A DNA stretch of 64,000 bases from Calycina herbarum (taxonomy: Eukaryota > Ascomycota > Leotiomycetes > Helotiales > Pezizellaceae): NCBI GenBank assembly GCA_001414485.1, contig LLEY01000007.1:1-64000 (forward strand), in the 5' to 3' direction. The first letter of the stretch is position 1; every line of letters starts with the position of its first letter. The notes under the pieces are model-generated. The model worked only from the letters and a program-made list of their open reading frames with translations. It was not told the DNA's origin and made no database searches. Of this stretch, positions 33,545 to 44,316 are shown piece after piece. The position numbers were made by a program, and so were the translations under genes.

Positions 33545-33854
33545 CAGTCTGTTGCGATTTAAGCTTTAAAAAGGTGGTTTGATTTGGTTCCGCTTTTTAT
33601 ATATAACGAGTATACGGAGGAGGCGCGGCAGGAAGGACCAGAGGCATATAAGGAGTTCTTAGAGGGTTATGCACAAGCTAGAAAGGACTTTGGATCCTCT
33701 AATGATGATACCGACGACTCAGAGGACTCGGAAAAGTCTTCTACCAACGAATAGAAGAATTTCCCTATTTCTTGACGTTCCTAGTGTTCCTACAAGGGTA
33801 TAAGTGGGGAACCAAACCAAACCACCTTTTTAAAGCTTAAATCGCAACAGACTG
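33545..33854. mobile_element. Fot1/pogo-type MITE with transposase C-terminal remnant
   Basis: A 310-bp element bounded by inverted repeats of about 47 bp that differ at one position (CAGTCTGTTGCGATTTAAGC... at both ends) and flanked by TA on each side (33543-33544, 33855-33856), the target-site duplication of Tc1/mariner-type elements. Between the repeats is a plus-strand frame ending SEDSEKSSTNE before TAG (about 33754), preceded by YTEEARQEGPEAYKEFLEGY. An acidic C-terminal end of this type is typical of Fot1/pogo transposases, so the element looks like an internal-deletion derivative of a full-length one. It sits at the 5' end of the HET pseudogene. Confidence 0.85.
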
Positions 33855-33856
33855 TA

Positions 33857-34371
33857 GTTGTACATTTTCGAATTAAAAAAACATGATAATTTGAATCTTG
33901 AATTACTTGGTTTCTTTAAAACAAAGCTTCCAACCAGAGCTGATTCATTAATCTTAAAATCAACTCGAAAGACATCTCCCCCACTGTAGCCACCCAATTC
34001 TCGACCAGACAGCCGGGAGAGAAACGCGCTTATAAGTGGCTCTCTATCTAGAATTTTGCTTGCAACAAGTGATCCGCGGTTCTTTTGTTTAAGGGAAAGT
34101 GTTTCGGCGTATAGACTCCGACAGATACCGCAGTTCTTCTCAGCGGACTCTTTTAGTGAGGATCGGGTATTGTGATAACCGAAATGGAGATCCCAAGTGC
34201 CCCTCCATTAATCACTAACGTGTCTTCTAAGTATAGAATAACATATTTCATAGATCATCGCGACAATAATAGATATGCTAAGCAGCCCTGGTATAAGATG
34301 TTTGGTTTTTCGAGCTTTTGGGAACACATAAAATTTACTACAGTCATCTGAGAGGGACTTGAGGGGTTATT
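33857..34371. other. AT-rich spacer
   Basis: No gene or clear repeat is recognised. It may include former 5' sequence of the HET gene, but no continuing HET exon could be read. Confidence 0.35.
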
Positions 34372-34804
34372 TGTAACGTTACGACATCCCCCAGAAGCAT
34401 TGTGTTAGTATTAGGTAATAACTACCTTACTTACTAATAGACTTTAGGTTTAAACCTTAGTCTATACTAGTTCTTTCTAGTGTTGTCTAGAAGATTCGGT
34501 TACGTTCTCGGTTACGTAAACCGTGATATATAGAATCTTCTAGTAACTATTCTATTTATAAGCTATAGAAGCTTCTAGTACTTATCCTAGAAGTATATAT
34601 AGCCCTTTACTGTCCTTATAGTTAGGAACCAAGTCAAATTCAAGTCTTTTATTTACACTTGTCTACCGATTCCATAGAAACGTGATTTAACGATCACTTG
34701 ACCTACCCTGTGCCGATCCAACCACTTACACTGTAGCCTACCCTGTAGCCTACTCTATAAGTTATCCTTCCTGTTCCTCTTATACATTGCTTGCCTGTGT
34801 TACA
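34372..34804. repeat. possible solo LTR
   Basis: A 433-bp AT-rich block starting TGTAAC and ending GTTACA, the short inverted TG...CA ends of LTRs. Inside, tagaagcttctag/ agaatcttctag phrases repeat, and agtatatatagccc is followed by aaccaagtcaaattcaagtc, like an LTR promoter and leader. No matching 5-bp target duplication (ttatt against ggcac), no tRNA primer site and no pol gene are seen nearby, so the call is tentative. Confidence 0.35.
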
Positions 34805-35646
34805 GGCACTGCACAGGGCTCAGCGCTAAATTATGATCTTGATAGGTAGTATAACCAAAGGTGGTGGGAAATCCGTATAAATTATGCACTGGAGTGGCGG
34901 CAATACAGCGTATTAGCTGATTGACCCCAGCCCCCTGAGCCCCATTAAAATAGAAATCCACATTTCGCACTTAACAAGAAGTATATAATTCGGTAAATAA
35001 GTGTCTAAAATTAGAAAGAGATCCAAATTAAGGGGAGAACTAAGATATATAATCTCTAGTTATCCCGAATTTTCTCGAGTAATATTTGTAAACACCGTTG
35101 TAATTATTCTAGTCCGCCTTGAAAAACAGTAAGTAGTAAGAATTCCGCGCTTTGGTCTTTGTATACCTCCACCCCTCTATTATCTTAGATATTCTAGGAC
35201 AATGAAATTCATTCTCTGTGAACGTTTGAAAGAATCGGGAAGTCAACTTCTTAGATCTTCTAAACGTTCTCGGAGAATAAACTTTATTGTCCTAGACTAT
35301 TTCACACAATCGAAACTGTACGCAGATCAATGCCCAGCTCTCTTACGAAGGACCGCAAGGAAAACTCAGGTTCTCTTACATTTAAATTCCTCAAGACACT
35401 AAGACTTAATAATCGCTTTCATGTCGAAATTTGGAATAGCACGATAACAAAAAGGAGGAAAGTATGGGAAGCGGATGTTATGTAAACTTGCTCGATTCAA
35501 ATTTAAACAAGAAGTGAAGGTTTACTATATACTGAGGACAATGTAAATAGAAAACAAAGGATGATCGGGACTGTCCTGGCATTATTTACATATTAGCGTG
35601 CCATATTACCATGTAACCATGTAATGGTCCTGTATCAATATGTTCT
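34805..35646. other. AT-rich intergenic with repeat block
   Basis: It contains the block at 35080-35360 that resembles 16740-16915. A plus-strand frame at 35202-35402 falls inside that repeat and is not called. No other feature is seen. Confidence 0.4.
35080..35360. repeat. diverged dispersed repeat, related to 16740-16915
   Basis: It has tcctagactatttcacacaa followed by tgcccagctctcttac, as in the block upstream of SmF, and an aatatttgtaa phrase near its left side that occurs inverted in the other copy. AT-rich, non-coding. Confidence 0.4.
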
Positions 35647-36536
35647 TTATCCAGACCACTATATCCCGCGTCAGTCACAATCCCAATAATGCCCTTCTTC
35701 ATCCCCGGAGAAAAGTGAAATGTAGACTTACAACAGCAGGTCCAGGAACAGTATAGTTCTTAAAGTTGCTATAAATGTTCACCGTATATCCCGGCTCCGT
35801 ACCAGTAATGAATCCCGGAATCGAAACAAGAGGAGCTGGTTTCCCAGCTCCACCATTGGTAATGGTGACCTGTGCACAGCTGATGTAGAATTGGGGGAGT
35901 CCGGCTGGGTAAGGGTTGTGGATTGCGAGTTGTTGAGTTCGGAGGAGGTAGTCGCCCGATGGGAGGGAGGCGGGGATTTTGGAGGTATAGGTTTCTGGGA
36001 ATTGATGTTAGTTTCTCCTGGATTAAAGGAGGGACAGAGGGGAGGAAAAAAGCGTACGAAGGAGAGACCAAGCTGCGTTTCCAGATGCATCGAAAGTAGG
36101 ACCAATATCTTGGATTTTGAACCATACAGCTCCTGAGCCATCGAATGACGCGGCTGTTTGGCCAGTTGGTACCTTTGCCATATAAAACGAAGTTGGTCCT
36201 TGGTGGTAGACTGCAATGTCTGCGGTGATTGAAAAGCTATCGCCGGCTTTGAGAGTTGTGATGGCCGTTGATGCCCCCGACGCACCCCCGACGTTGCATC
36301 GAAGGTCTGTCGAGGTAAGGTCTGTCACCGGGGAGTTGTAGTTGGTGTTTGGTCGAATGTACTGGCCGACGGGGTTCTTGACGGTGGTGGTCAGTTGTTG
36401 GAAGATGTCTGATCAAATGGTTAGCGAAAATTTGGATTGACTTCTGGGATGGAGGATGATGATGGAACTTACAATGGCCAGAGGCCTGGTTCATAAAAGC
36501 TGAGAGAGCCAGGGTCAAAGAGGTGACGGACTTCAT
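35647..36536 (-). CDS. AA9 lytic polysaccharide monooxygenase (secreted)
   Basis: A 229-residue copper enzyme of family AA9 (formerly GH61), secreted to cleave cellulose or related glycans oxidatively. Exons: 36536-36473, 36408-36058, 35994-35732 and a 12-bp last exon 35658-35647 (WSG plus stop); introns are 64, 63 and 73 nt. The signal peptide [20 protein letters not shown] is cut so that His21 becomes the N-terminus (HYIFQQL). The copper histidine brace is His21 and His90 (AVYHQGP), with axial Tyr175 (QFYISC). His164 and Gln173 fit the second sphere. Cys60 and Cys178 fit the conserved disulfide. The end VPGPAVWSG is typical, and there is no cellulose-binding module, linker or GPI signal. 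Exons join only as described; no long frame covers the whole gene. It is the nearest gene to the transposon-rich stretch. Confidence 0.92.
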
Positions 36537-37615
36537 TTTGGAAACAAGTTGAGATTTTGAAGGCAGAGAATGAACGATCAACAAAATTCTTGAATAAAAG
36601 GCAAACACAAGTATACAAGTGAGACGAGGTAGTTATGTACTCAACTCCCCAGATGGAATCAAGTTCTTCCCTTGCTAGCAGATGCAATTCCATCACACTA
36701 ATGAGAATATCCCAGCGCCTACCCTGGTCCGGTCCAAAAATGCAGGTCCTCACTGGAGGCTTTTGACGATGTGATTGTGCGATGGTCTGGAATACCTCAT
36801 CATTTGATCAAAACATTTCATGGTATGGACGCTATCCATGCCAGAAGACATAGGTCTGAGGTTGGAGGGGTAATAACACAGGCATGGAGCACGAATAAAC
36901 GCAGTCGTGGATAAAGCCATCGGAAAGCTGCCCGGCGAACCTCGAGATTCTTTTCGTCCCAGTCCCCATAATGTGATAAGAACGACCAGCAGGGATGATT
37001 GCACTGTGGATAGGTCTTTCGCGTCTGAACAGCTGAAGAAACTAAGGCCCAGATGGGTGTAGATGTAGAACTCGAAGAGAGGACATTTTCCCCTAGAAAG
37101 TTCCATGCCAAAGACACTCAAAGACCCAGGATTATAAACAAGAGATGAAGTTGAAAGAAACCAAGTGTCAGTTACCAGGTACCCCTCTAAACTGGACGAC
37201 ACTGGTTCACCGGCGGCCTAAGACCTTGAAAATTCCCATCTGGATGAAAGGAAGCAATTCAGCCAATACTGAATAGAATAAACAAATCGTGGTAAGAACT
37301 TGGCATCTCGTGGTACCATGCAGATTTTGAACGGAGCAATCAATCCGTTATGGCGAATTAATTGGAAGATAATCAAATCTCGGAACGTATCGTGCCTTGA
37401 AAATTCACGTGCGGAAGTTAAGAAACGTGATCGCGAAGAAGCTCCAGAATCTGTAATGGAAGATACGGTTGAACGGACGAGAGGAATCAACTACGTTGTA
37501 GATAAAAAAGAGTGAATTCTATAGAAGGGAAAAGAGCTTTTGGATAAGTCTCGTGACACGCTAAAATCAGCCAGAAAGAAAGATAAGCTCAACCTCAACA
37601 CCATTTTCGAAAAAC
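36537..37615. other. intergenic upstream of the LPMO gene
   Basis: Promoter of the AA9 gene and 3' flank of the NRPS-like gene. Several minus-strand frames (36469-36753, 36750-37202, 37218-37490) overlap, have no ATG-led family match and are Ser/Leu-rich shadows. Nothing further is supported. Confidence 0.45.
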
Positions 37616-40600
37616 TCATGCTGCCACAGCAACATCCATCTTCAAACCTCCTTTCCAGTGGTTGAGATATGTCAACATCAGCTTATCGTCAAAGTCTGGA
37701 CACTCCAGTCCTCCCGGATAATCCGACAGAGCTTGGTCGGTGTTGTACGTCTCATACACGGGCATATGCTCGTACAACTCCCATCGCGTCATGCCATTGT
37801 GAATCTTCTCCTTCAACATGGGCAACAACGGCTTCAGTCGTTCGTTGGTGCTGTTCGAGAGAATCTGGATCCATTCTCCATATGGGATGCCTTTCAAGTT
37901 GGGGAATCCATTGAGATTGACGAGGCGGAATGTCTCGTTCATATCAACAGACGCATTTCGATCCTTGGGCACAATGTGGTAGGCATGTCCGAGATACTTG
38001 GTCTTCGCCATGTGTAGAATCGCTGATGTCACATAGTCGACAGTAATGAATTCTTTCCTCTGGTTCGGGAGGAGAGGATAACAACCAATCTCGAGACATG
38101 CCGACATCAATCTGCTGAAGAAATCATCCGGGTTGCTGACTCCAGTCACACTATGGCCGGTGATGAAGCCGGGACGATATATGGCGACGGGAAATCCACG
38201 TCCAATGGCATACCACAACATCTGTTCTACTACCCATTGACTCTGGGCATATCCGTGGTCGTAAGGAAGCGCTCGCAGATGAGGGAGCATGCACGCGTCC
38301 TCGGGGACCCGTGATGCCCCAGTGAACCTGCCAGTTGGCCCGAAGCATGAGATGCTAGAGACATATTGAAGGGATTTGGGTTTGCCTGCGGCCACAAAGC
38401 GAAGGATGTTGACTGTGCCTACCACGTTTGCAGGACGGTGGATGGAATATGGTTGCGTGTAGTTGACATGAGCCCCAAGGTGGAAGACAACACTGGCCCA
38501 CTCAGCCAATTCATCAAACCGATCCTGCCCGAACCCAAGTGTTTCGTCCTCCAAATTGCCTGGAAGAGCCAAAATCTTGTGGGCGGTCGCTGCCCGCCAC
38601 AGGCCGTACTTTTCCAAACACTCTTGAATACGTTGGAATCCGCTCTCGGTATTCTTTGCTCGGACTAAGCAGCCGACCTTTTGGACCTCACTCATCTCGA
38701 GGAGTTGATGCAGAAAAAATGCTCCTACGAAACCAGTGACCCCAGTTGCAAAGACCCGTCCTTCAGTATCTCGTCGCCAATCGACAGGCTCTCGCTTTGG
38801 TGCCACAAGGTGCTCAGCGAGCCTGCTATCCGCCAACCACAAATCAGTCTCATCCTTTATGGCACAAACCTTACCATTTTTATTCTCGTCAATGATTTTA
38901 GCAAGTGCAGTCAAACTCGAGTTCTCGTACAGAGCCAATGAGGAAACTTCAGTTGCAAAAGTTTGTCGGATTTTGTGAATAAGGACTGCGGCTTGCAAAG
39001 AGGTTCCTCCTTGGGCAAAAAAGTCGTCATGTTCCTCGAAGGTCCCAACTGGACATGCGAGAATTTCTATCCAAAGTTGTTCCAATTGCGAGATGGTCGT
39101 TTCACCTGCACTATTTGGCTTCCGCGATACGGATTGAGCTTTCCAGCCTTCTAGGTACAGCTCCGTCAGTTTTTTCCGATCAACTTTGGCGTGCGCATTC
39201 CATGGCAACCTGTCGATCAACTCTATCTTTGGAACCATGTAGTGGGGTAATGACTCCTTCAAGCTCTTCATTGCGACATTGATGGTGTCCTTGCTTTGGG
39301 AAGTGGGAACAGCGTACGCAACTAAAAGACCGCCCCCACCTTCTTGTGGTGATTCAATCCTAAGAGCCGTGGCCTCTGAGAAAACCCCCGTCTTCAACAT
39401 GGCTACTTCAACTGCTTCAAGTTCAACGCGGAATCCGCGAATTTTCACCTGATGATCCACACGACCAACATAATAAACAAGCCCGCCCTTCCGCTTCACG
39501 ATATCTCCCGTTCGATAAAGTCTCAAATCTCCAATTTGTACAAATGCCTGGGCGTTTTTGTCAGGGTGGTTCAGATACCCGCGGGATACACCAGCGCCAC
39601 CAATAAGTAGCTCCCCTGGCTCTCCGTTCTTGACCGGTTGCATGGAATCGTCTACTATCTGTATGGTCGTCCTTCCAATGGGTTTGCCGATGCTTACAGA
39701 TTCGTCTTGTGTATCTGACATTGATAACTCCCGCACCAAAGAAAAGATGCATGTCTCTGTGGGGCCATATGCGTTGAAGAGGTGTTTTGGCGGTCCAGCA
39801 GCCAGAATAGTCTTCAATGCTTTGGGGTTTGCCGCTTCTCCTCCAATCGTCATAATTCTAATTCCCGAAAAGGCTGCGGGACATGATACTGCTACAAGAT
39901 TGAAGATGGCCTGTGTTGTTGCCCATACAGTCGCCTTGTATCGCTTGAGTGCTTCGGCCATCGAGTTCGGGTCCAGCAGCACATTTTTCGGCATGATCAC
40001 GATGCTCGCACCACGCAAGAGTGGAGCCCACACATCGAAAAGAGCAACATCGAAGCTTGTGTTGTTGACGTGCACCACAATATCAGTCGGCTCGAGAGGA
40101 ACAAAAGGAGCGTGGTACACGACCTGAAGGATTGATCGAGCCAATATTTGGACTGCCTTTGGTGCCCCTGTGGTGCCTGAAGTATGAATCAAATGTGTAC
40201 AATGGTTGAGGTTTGTTTCCGCAATTTCCTTGGTCTCTTTAGAATGTCCGTTTTGAAAAAGTTTTTCATCATCAACAATGATGTGGCGAAAAGAAGTTAG
40301 GCGATCTTGGTTTGCTGTGTCAACGAGTACATTCTGCGTGCCAATTCTGGCGAGACGTTCTTCCAACTGGTTGTCTGGGAGTGCTGGATCTAAAGTAACG
40401 CAAGTGCCTCCAGCATACAGCACAGCAACCTGGGTGATGATGTCTTTAGTGCCAGGGTTGACGAGTATCCCAGTCGGTTCTTCTCGTCGATAGTCGAGTT
40501 CGCGAAGCTGTGATGCCAAGTCCAGTGCTTTCAAGTGAAGCTCGCCGTAGGTGAGAGAATAGTCGCCTTCAGTGACAGCAGTTGCCGAAGGACTGAGTTG

Positions 40601-40690
40601 TGCCTGACTATGAAACAGCTGACCCACCCCGCGGTCTATTTCGAGCAAGTCGTCGTATCCATGTGGTGACAGGGACGTTCTTGATGGCAT
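37616..40690 (-). CDS. NRPS-like adenylation-thiolation-reductase protein
   Basis: A single-exon 1024-residue A-T-R enzyme, the architecture that activates a carboxylic acid as AMP ester, holds it on phosphopantetheine and releases it by reduction as aldehyde or alcohol. A domain (about 20-510): LIHTSGTTGAPKAV (167-180), SFDVALFDVW with Asp214 at the place that binds an amino group in amino-acid A domains, NAYGPTE (306-312), YRTGDIV (392-398), GRVDHQVKIRGFRVELEAVE (409-428) and AKVDRK with Lys502. T domain: DFFAQGGTSLQAAVL with Ser564. R domain: ATGVTGFVGAFFLHQLLE (648-665) for NADPH; SSIS (778-781); then Tyr814 in GYAQSQW, where position 818 is Gln instead of the expected catalytic Lys. RPGFITG and KEFITVDYV follow as usual. 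The start is the Met at 40690 (MPSRTSLSP). It is divergent from a methyltransferase gene and near a P450 and an NmrA-like gene. Product unknown. Confidence 0.9.
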   Translation of the reverse strand: MPSRTSLSPHGYDDLLEIDRGVGQLFHSQAQLSPSATAVTEGDYSLTYGELHLKALDLASQLRELDYRREEPTGILVNPGTKDIITQVAVLYAGGTCVTLDPALPDNQLEERLARIGTQNVLVDTANQDRLTSFRHIIVDDEKLFQNGHSKETKEIAETNLNHCTHLIHTSGTTGAPKAVQILARSILQVVYHAPFVPLEPTDIVVHVNNTSFDVALFDVWAPLLRGASIVIMPKNVLLDPNSMAEALKRYKATVWATTQAIFNLVAVSCPAAFSGIRIMTIGGEAANPKALKTILAAGPPKHLFNAYGPTETCIFSLVRELSMSDTQDESVSIGKPIGRTTIQIVDDSMQPVKNGEPGELLIGGAGVSRGYLNHPDKNAQAFVQIGDLRLYRTGDIVKRKGGLVYYVGRVDHQVKIRGFRVELEAVEVAMLKTGVFSEATALRIESPQEGGGGLLVAYAVPTSQSKDTINVAMKSLKESLPHYMVPKIELIDRLPWNAHAKVDRKKLTELYLEGWKAQSVSRKPNSAGETTISQLEQLWIEILACPVGTFEEHDDFFAQGGTSLQAAVLIHKIRQTFATEVSSLALYENSSLTALAKIIDENKNGKVCAIKDETDLWLADSRLAEHLVAPKREPVDWRRDTEGRVFATGVTGFVGAFFLHQLLEMSEVQKVGCLVRAKNTESGFQRIQECLEKYGLWRAATAHKILALPGNLEDETLGFGQDRFDELAEWASVVFHLGAHVNYTQPYSIHRPANVVGTVNILRFVAAGKPKSLQYVSSISCFGPTGRFTGASRVPEDACMLPHLRALPYDHGYAQSQWVVEQMLWYAIGRGFPVAIYRPGFITGHSVTGVSNPDDFFSRLMSACLEIGCYPLLPNQRKEFITVDYVTSAILHMAKTKYLGHAYHIVPKDRNASVDMNETFRLVNLNGFPNLKGIPYGEWIQILSNSTNERLKPLLPMLKEKIHNGMTRWELYEHMPVYETYNTDQALSDYPGGLECPDFDDKLMLTYLNHWKGGLKMDVAVAA

Positions 40691-42121
40691 TTTCAAGAAG
40701 TAGGAAATGAGTTGAAGCAGCACGTGTATTGCTACAAGAGAAAATGTTGAATTTCTAGTCTTGAAGCCTTTGCCCTGATACTTGAGTTATATCTCAAAGA
40801 ATCCGAGGCAGATTCCGAGGCAATCTTCTCGTTTGTTCCGAGCAATGTGTGCATTTCCTGTCCTCCGTTACGACTTTGAAGTTCTGGCGTTTTGGGTTAC
40901 AATAATCCCGCTCCGTTGGGCACAGAACACTGTTGAATTCTCTTGCCAGCCCCTCCAGATTTCAGAATCCGCTGATGTGTTCGCTAATGGTCTTTTGCAT
41001 TACGATGCCTGCTGATCTGTTCTACTTTTACTTTTGATTTTTGCTTTCTTTTCTTTACGGGGGTCTGCGGTGATTTTTGCGACCTGGAATATCCCAGCAA
41101 GTATTTTCATCAGTACACTCATTGGCGTTCTTGGCGTCAGCTTATTTTTAGTTGCCTCGTATTGTCGTTCCAGGGTCTCAAAGAATATGTCTCATCCATC
41201 AATTTTCAACTTAATGATTCGCAATTTCCTAGACCTCTTTCGTTTGAAATTGTATGCAGTGATAGGTTGCCGGAGACCACAATTACACAAAATTGTGCCC
41301 TGAACATCACTTCGCATATTGTCTTATGGAGTAGGGAGAGCACCTCGGCCCTCGGCCACATTGGATCTTGCTGTGGTACCGACTGCATCATACTGCCTAA
41401 TACATGAAATGATATGTAGTGGTACTGAGTGTACCGAATTATCGGTTACAGCATTTCGCTTACTGTATCCAAACTTTCTATCCTCGATTCTACTGCCAAT
41501 CAACTTTCTGAATCTGCAACACGCATTAGCACGAAATCAACAATGCTAATCGGTCAGTCCCGCCTTCGACCTTCGACCTTCCAATGTAACGTCTCACGAT
41601 ATATCCCAATCTGAATATCGGGTCTGACTAGCCGAGTTATTATTCCGTAAAGCTTAAGCAACAGTGGTTGGAATGAAATATTTACCACCATCGGAAAGTC
41701 AGTGGCTTCTTACATCTCCATCGGAATACAAAATGCAAAGTTCCGTCCCAAATCCTAGACCGCTCTTTTTATCAGCATCATCCGATCATTCGAATATGAA
41801 TCCATATTTATACTCATGAGGAAATCCAACATTTTCTAGTAGCACCCAACCCGCAGCTCAAGTCACACTGCAACCGCTGATCTGACTGAAAGCAGAGAGA
41901 GGCTGGTTGGCAGCTCCCAACTATCAAGTCATAGGGCTTTTCCAATTTACTTGTCGCTTTCTAGTTTCTTTTTGTCTCCGAGCACATTAGCATGAGGTAT
42001 GATGCCGTGATGTTCGCATAAGTACTTTCAGTGGCTTGCACAACTGAGCTGGTTTTGTACACTTTTTCGCCTGTTCCTGGATCTTTCCTTCATGTTCTTT
42101 TCCCTTCTCTGTAAATTCAAG
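40691..42121. other. 1.4-kb shared upstream region
   Basis: The NRPS-like reductase (minus) and the methyltransferase (plus) are transcribed away from each other across this stretch, so it could coordinate both. Open frames up to 89 codons on the plus strand (40782-41614) overlap one another and have no family match. No binding site could be assigned with confidence. Confidence 0.4.
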
Positions 42122-43530
42122 ATGACCCAGGCACAGACCCTTTTTGATGCAAAGGCTGGACAGCAGCAGGTAAGATACCACGTTGTATGGCAACTCACTA
42201 CTGACATGCCATCAGGGCGTATCTACCATGGGGGACTCCAAAGAAGATAGTATGTGTTTGAATCATGGAGAAGCTGCTTTGCTGACTTGAGTGTTTTGCA
42301 AGAGGTGTTTTTGATTAGAGAGGTATGCTTTTCGGCTTGAGAAGTTCTGTGGACAAATACTGAGTATCAAAAGGAAGAAGAGCCTACTTTGGGTATACCA
42401 CCTGTACTTCTTAATCCAATTGAGTTATTCGCTTGCTAATTTTGATTCCAGATGGGCTACACGAAATATGTCAAATTATTGGACCTCCAGCAGGGAAGGG
42501 ATTGCATTGGGCTCCCCTAACTAATCCACGACGTGTGTTGGATTTGGGATCTGGCACCGGACAGTGGATAAAAGCATTTGGTGAGTTTTGTATCTTGACA
42601 GCATGTTTTTACCACGGCTGATATCAGGAAAGTGCACTTTTACGATGTTGAAAAGGGAAGTATCCTCAAATCTTGTACGCTACAGAATGGTGTCTAACCA
42701 GTCACAGATTGTGGGGTTAGACCTTGAGTCTCCTCGCTCAGCAGAGCAAGTTGCCTAACCATCATCTCATGAACGTATCTGATTCATTCTGAAAGTCTCC
42801 CACCCAACTCCGCCTTCGTAACCGGTGATTTGGAGAAACCCTGGCCTTTGACTGAAAAATTTGATTTCATACATGCAAGGTTTCTGGCGGGCTGTATTGA
42901 GAATTGGCCAATGTTTTTCCATCAGTGTTATGAGTATGTATTCTTTCTTCGTTTTCCATGTCCACCCCTTCCTTCCCCCCTTCTGCAGCCATGTATGTGC
43001 CAGGCTAAGCATGCAATCCATAGTAATCTACAACCAGGAGGCTACTTTGAAATCGTTGACATTTTGATCACCCCAACCTCCGACGACGCCTCACTATCTC
43101 CCACATCCCATACCGTCCGCTGGAACAAGCTCATCGCTGAGGTCTCTGCTTCTCTTGGTCGTCCTCTGCTTATCACTGCACAATACTCAAGTCTAGCTAA
43201 GTCGGTGGGTTTTGAGGATGTGCAGGAGGTAGTGAGGAATGTACCTGGGAAACCTTGGGGAGAGGAGGGAACTGAGAGGAGGTTGGGGAGCTTGAGTAGG
43301 GATGTTCATGCAACGGTTAGTGAGAGGCTAGGTATTGATATGCTTGTTAAGGGGATCGGGTGGGAGGAGGAAGGTGTCAGGGCGAGGTTGGAGGGGGTTA
43401 TGGGGGAGCTTGGGGATGAGGGGGTGCATACTGTTTGGCCTTTGTGAGTATTGTTGGCCATTAAAAGGGACTTACTGATTTGATGGTGTTTAGTTATGCT
43501 GTTGTTGGGAGAAAGCCTTTGGATGGTTAG
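42122..43530 (+). CDS. SAM-dependent methyltransferase (LaeA-like fold)
   Basis: A multi-exon class I methyltransferase related to the LaeA/UMTA group. The core is sure: DGLHEICQIIGPPAGKGLHW, motif I RVLDLGSGTGQWIKAF (from about 42537), then VGLDLESP, LEKPWPLTEKFDFIHARFLA, GCIENWPMFFHQCY, and after an intron (GTATGT...ATAG near 42933-43021) NLQPGGYFEIVDILITPT. The C-terminal part is open from about 43022 to 43445, and a last intron (GTGAGT...TTAG) joins it to YAVVGRKPLDG and TAG at 43530. The 5' end is less sure: an ATG at 42122 (MTQAQTLFDAKAGQQQ), exon 42216-42249 and a 20-nt exon at 42303-42322 keep frame, but small exons are easily misread, as is the part between 42580 and 42790. In LaeA-like proteins the methyl acceptor is usually unknown; a tailoring role for the neighbouring pathway is possible. 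Confidence 0.68.
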
Positions 43531-44316
43531 GACCAAAGCGAAAATGCAGGAGTGAGCAGATGAGGGTTGACGATTTCATGTGGATTGTAGTAGCGGATCT
43601 TATGTTAAGCTATCTTTTCAAAATTGAAAATTTGTTCATTGCGTCTTTTAAATTCTCAAGCTATCAACTGTAATTTTTGCATTTCGATGTTCGCTTCTCT
43701 GTCTGTGATCAAGCAGCATCACCATCGTTGTGTCTCCTCCATTATGAAATTCCTCTTCAAGCCCAGAGTCACACACTTCGCGCTGTCTTGCTCTCTTGGG
43801 TATATGCCTTAGCTTCATATTTCAAGCCAAATTATCAATACTCCATATCTTTCTCAACTGTGTAATGTTGGAATTTCCCCCCCCCAAAAAAATCATTTTG
43901 GCCCATCATGTGTGGTACAAGTCGCACCAGACGCTGCGAAGTCTTGATCAACATTACACACAATATTGCCTCGGGCCTCTGATTTTCGTCCTCCGCCCAC
44001 TCGTACCGCCACTTTCTATGAGATTGAAATTGTGAGTATCTCAATGGCGCCACCGAGGTGTCCTCGGAAGAGGCTGAACCGGGAAACGGACTTCAGCTGT
44101 TTTCCCCCCACAATTCTACGATTCCTCGACGTTCTAAATCCTAAAGAACTTTCGTTTAGAAGACGGGTCTTTTCTGTTTGGGCTTCGGTATATTCTTAGT
44201 TCCCTTTTCTTGGATTTGGTCTCGGTCAAGATTGACTATCTGTACCAAAATTTCGTTCGAATCCTCGCACTGCTTTTGTTATTTTTCTGCCTTTCCACGA
44301 AGTTGTCGTTGATACC
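43531..44316. other. intergenic between methyltransferase and P450 genes
   Basis: 3' flank of the methyltransferase and promoter of the P450. Frames of 60-80 codons (e.g. 43966-44199) show no family match. A C run (ccccccc) at about 43879 is followed by an A run; nothing else is seen. Confidence 0.4.

Noticed and set aside
36469..37490. Minus-strand frames upstream of the LPMO gene
   Set aside because: They overlap each other and have no motif; this is the LPMO promoter and the NRPS-like 3' flank.
38366..40493. Long plus-strand frames such as 39558-40127 (189 codons)
   Set aside because: Antisense shadows of the NRPS-like coding sequence; the minus strand carries all adenylation and reductase motifs.
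40782..41614. Possible extra gene between the NRPS-like and methyltransferase genes
   Set aside because: Frames are under 90 codons, overlap in three registers and give no family resemblance after trying plausible introns.
44225..44275. Sequence with cgttcgaatcc resembling a tRNA T arm
   Set aside because: No acceptor stem, D arm or A box at the right distance on either strand.
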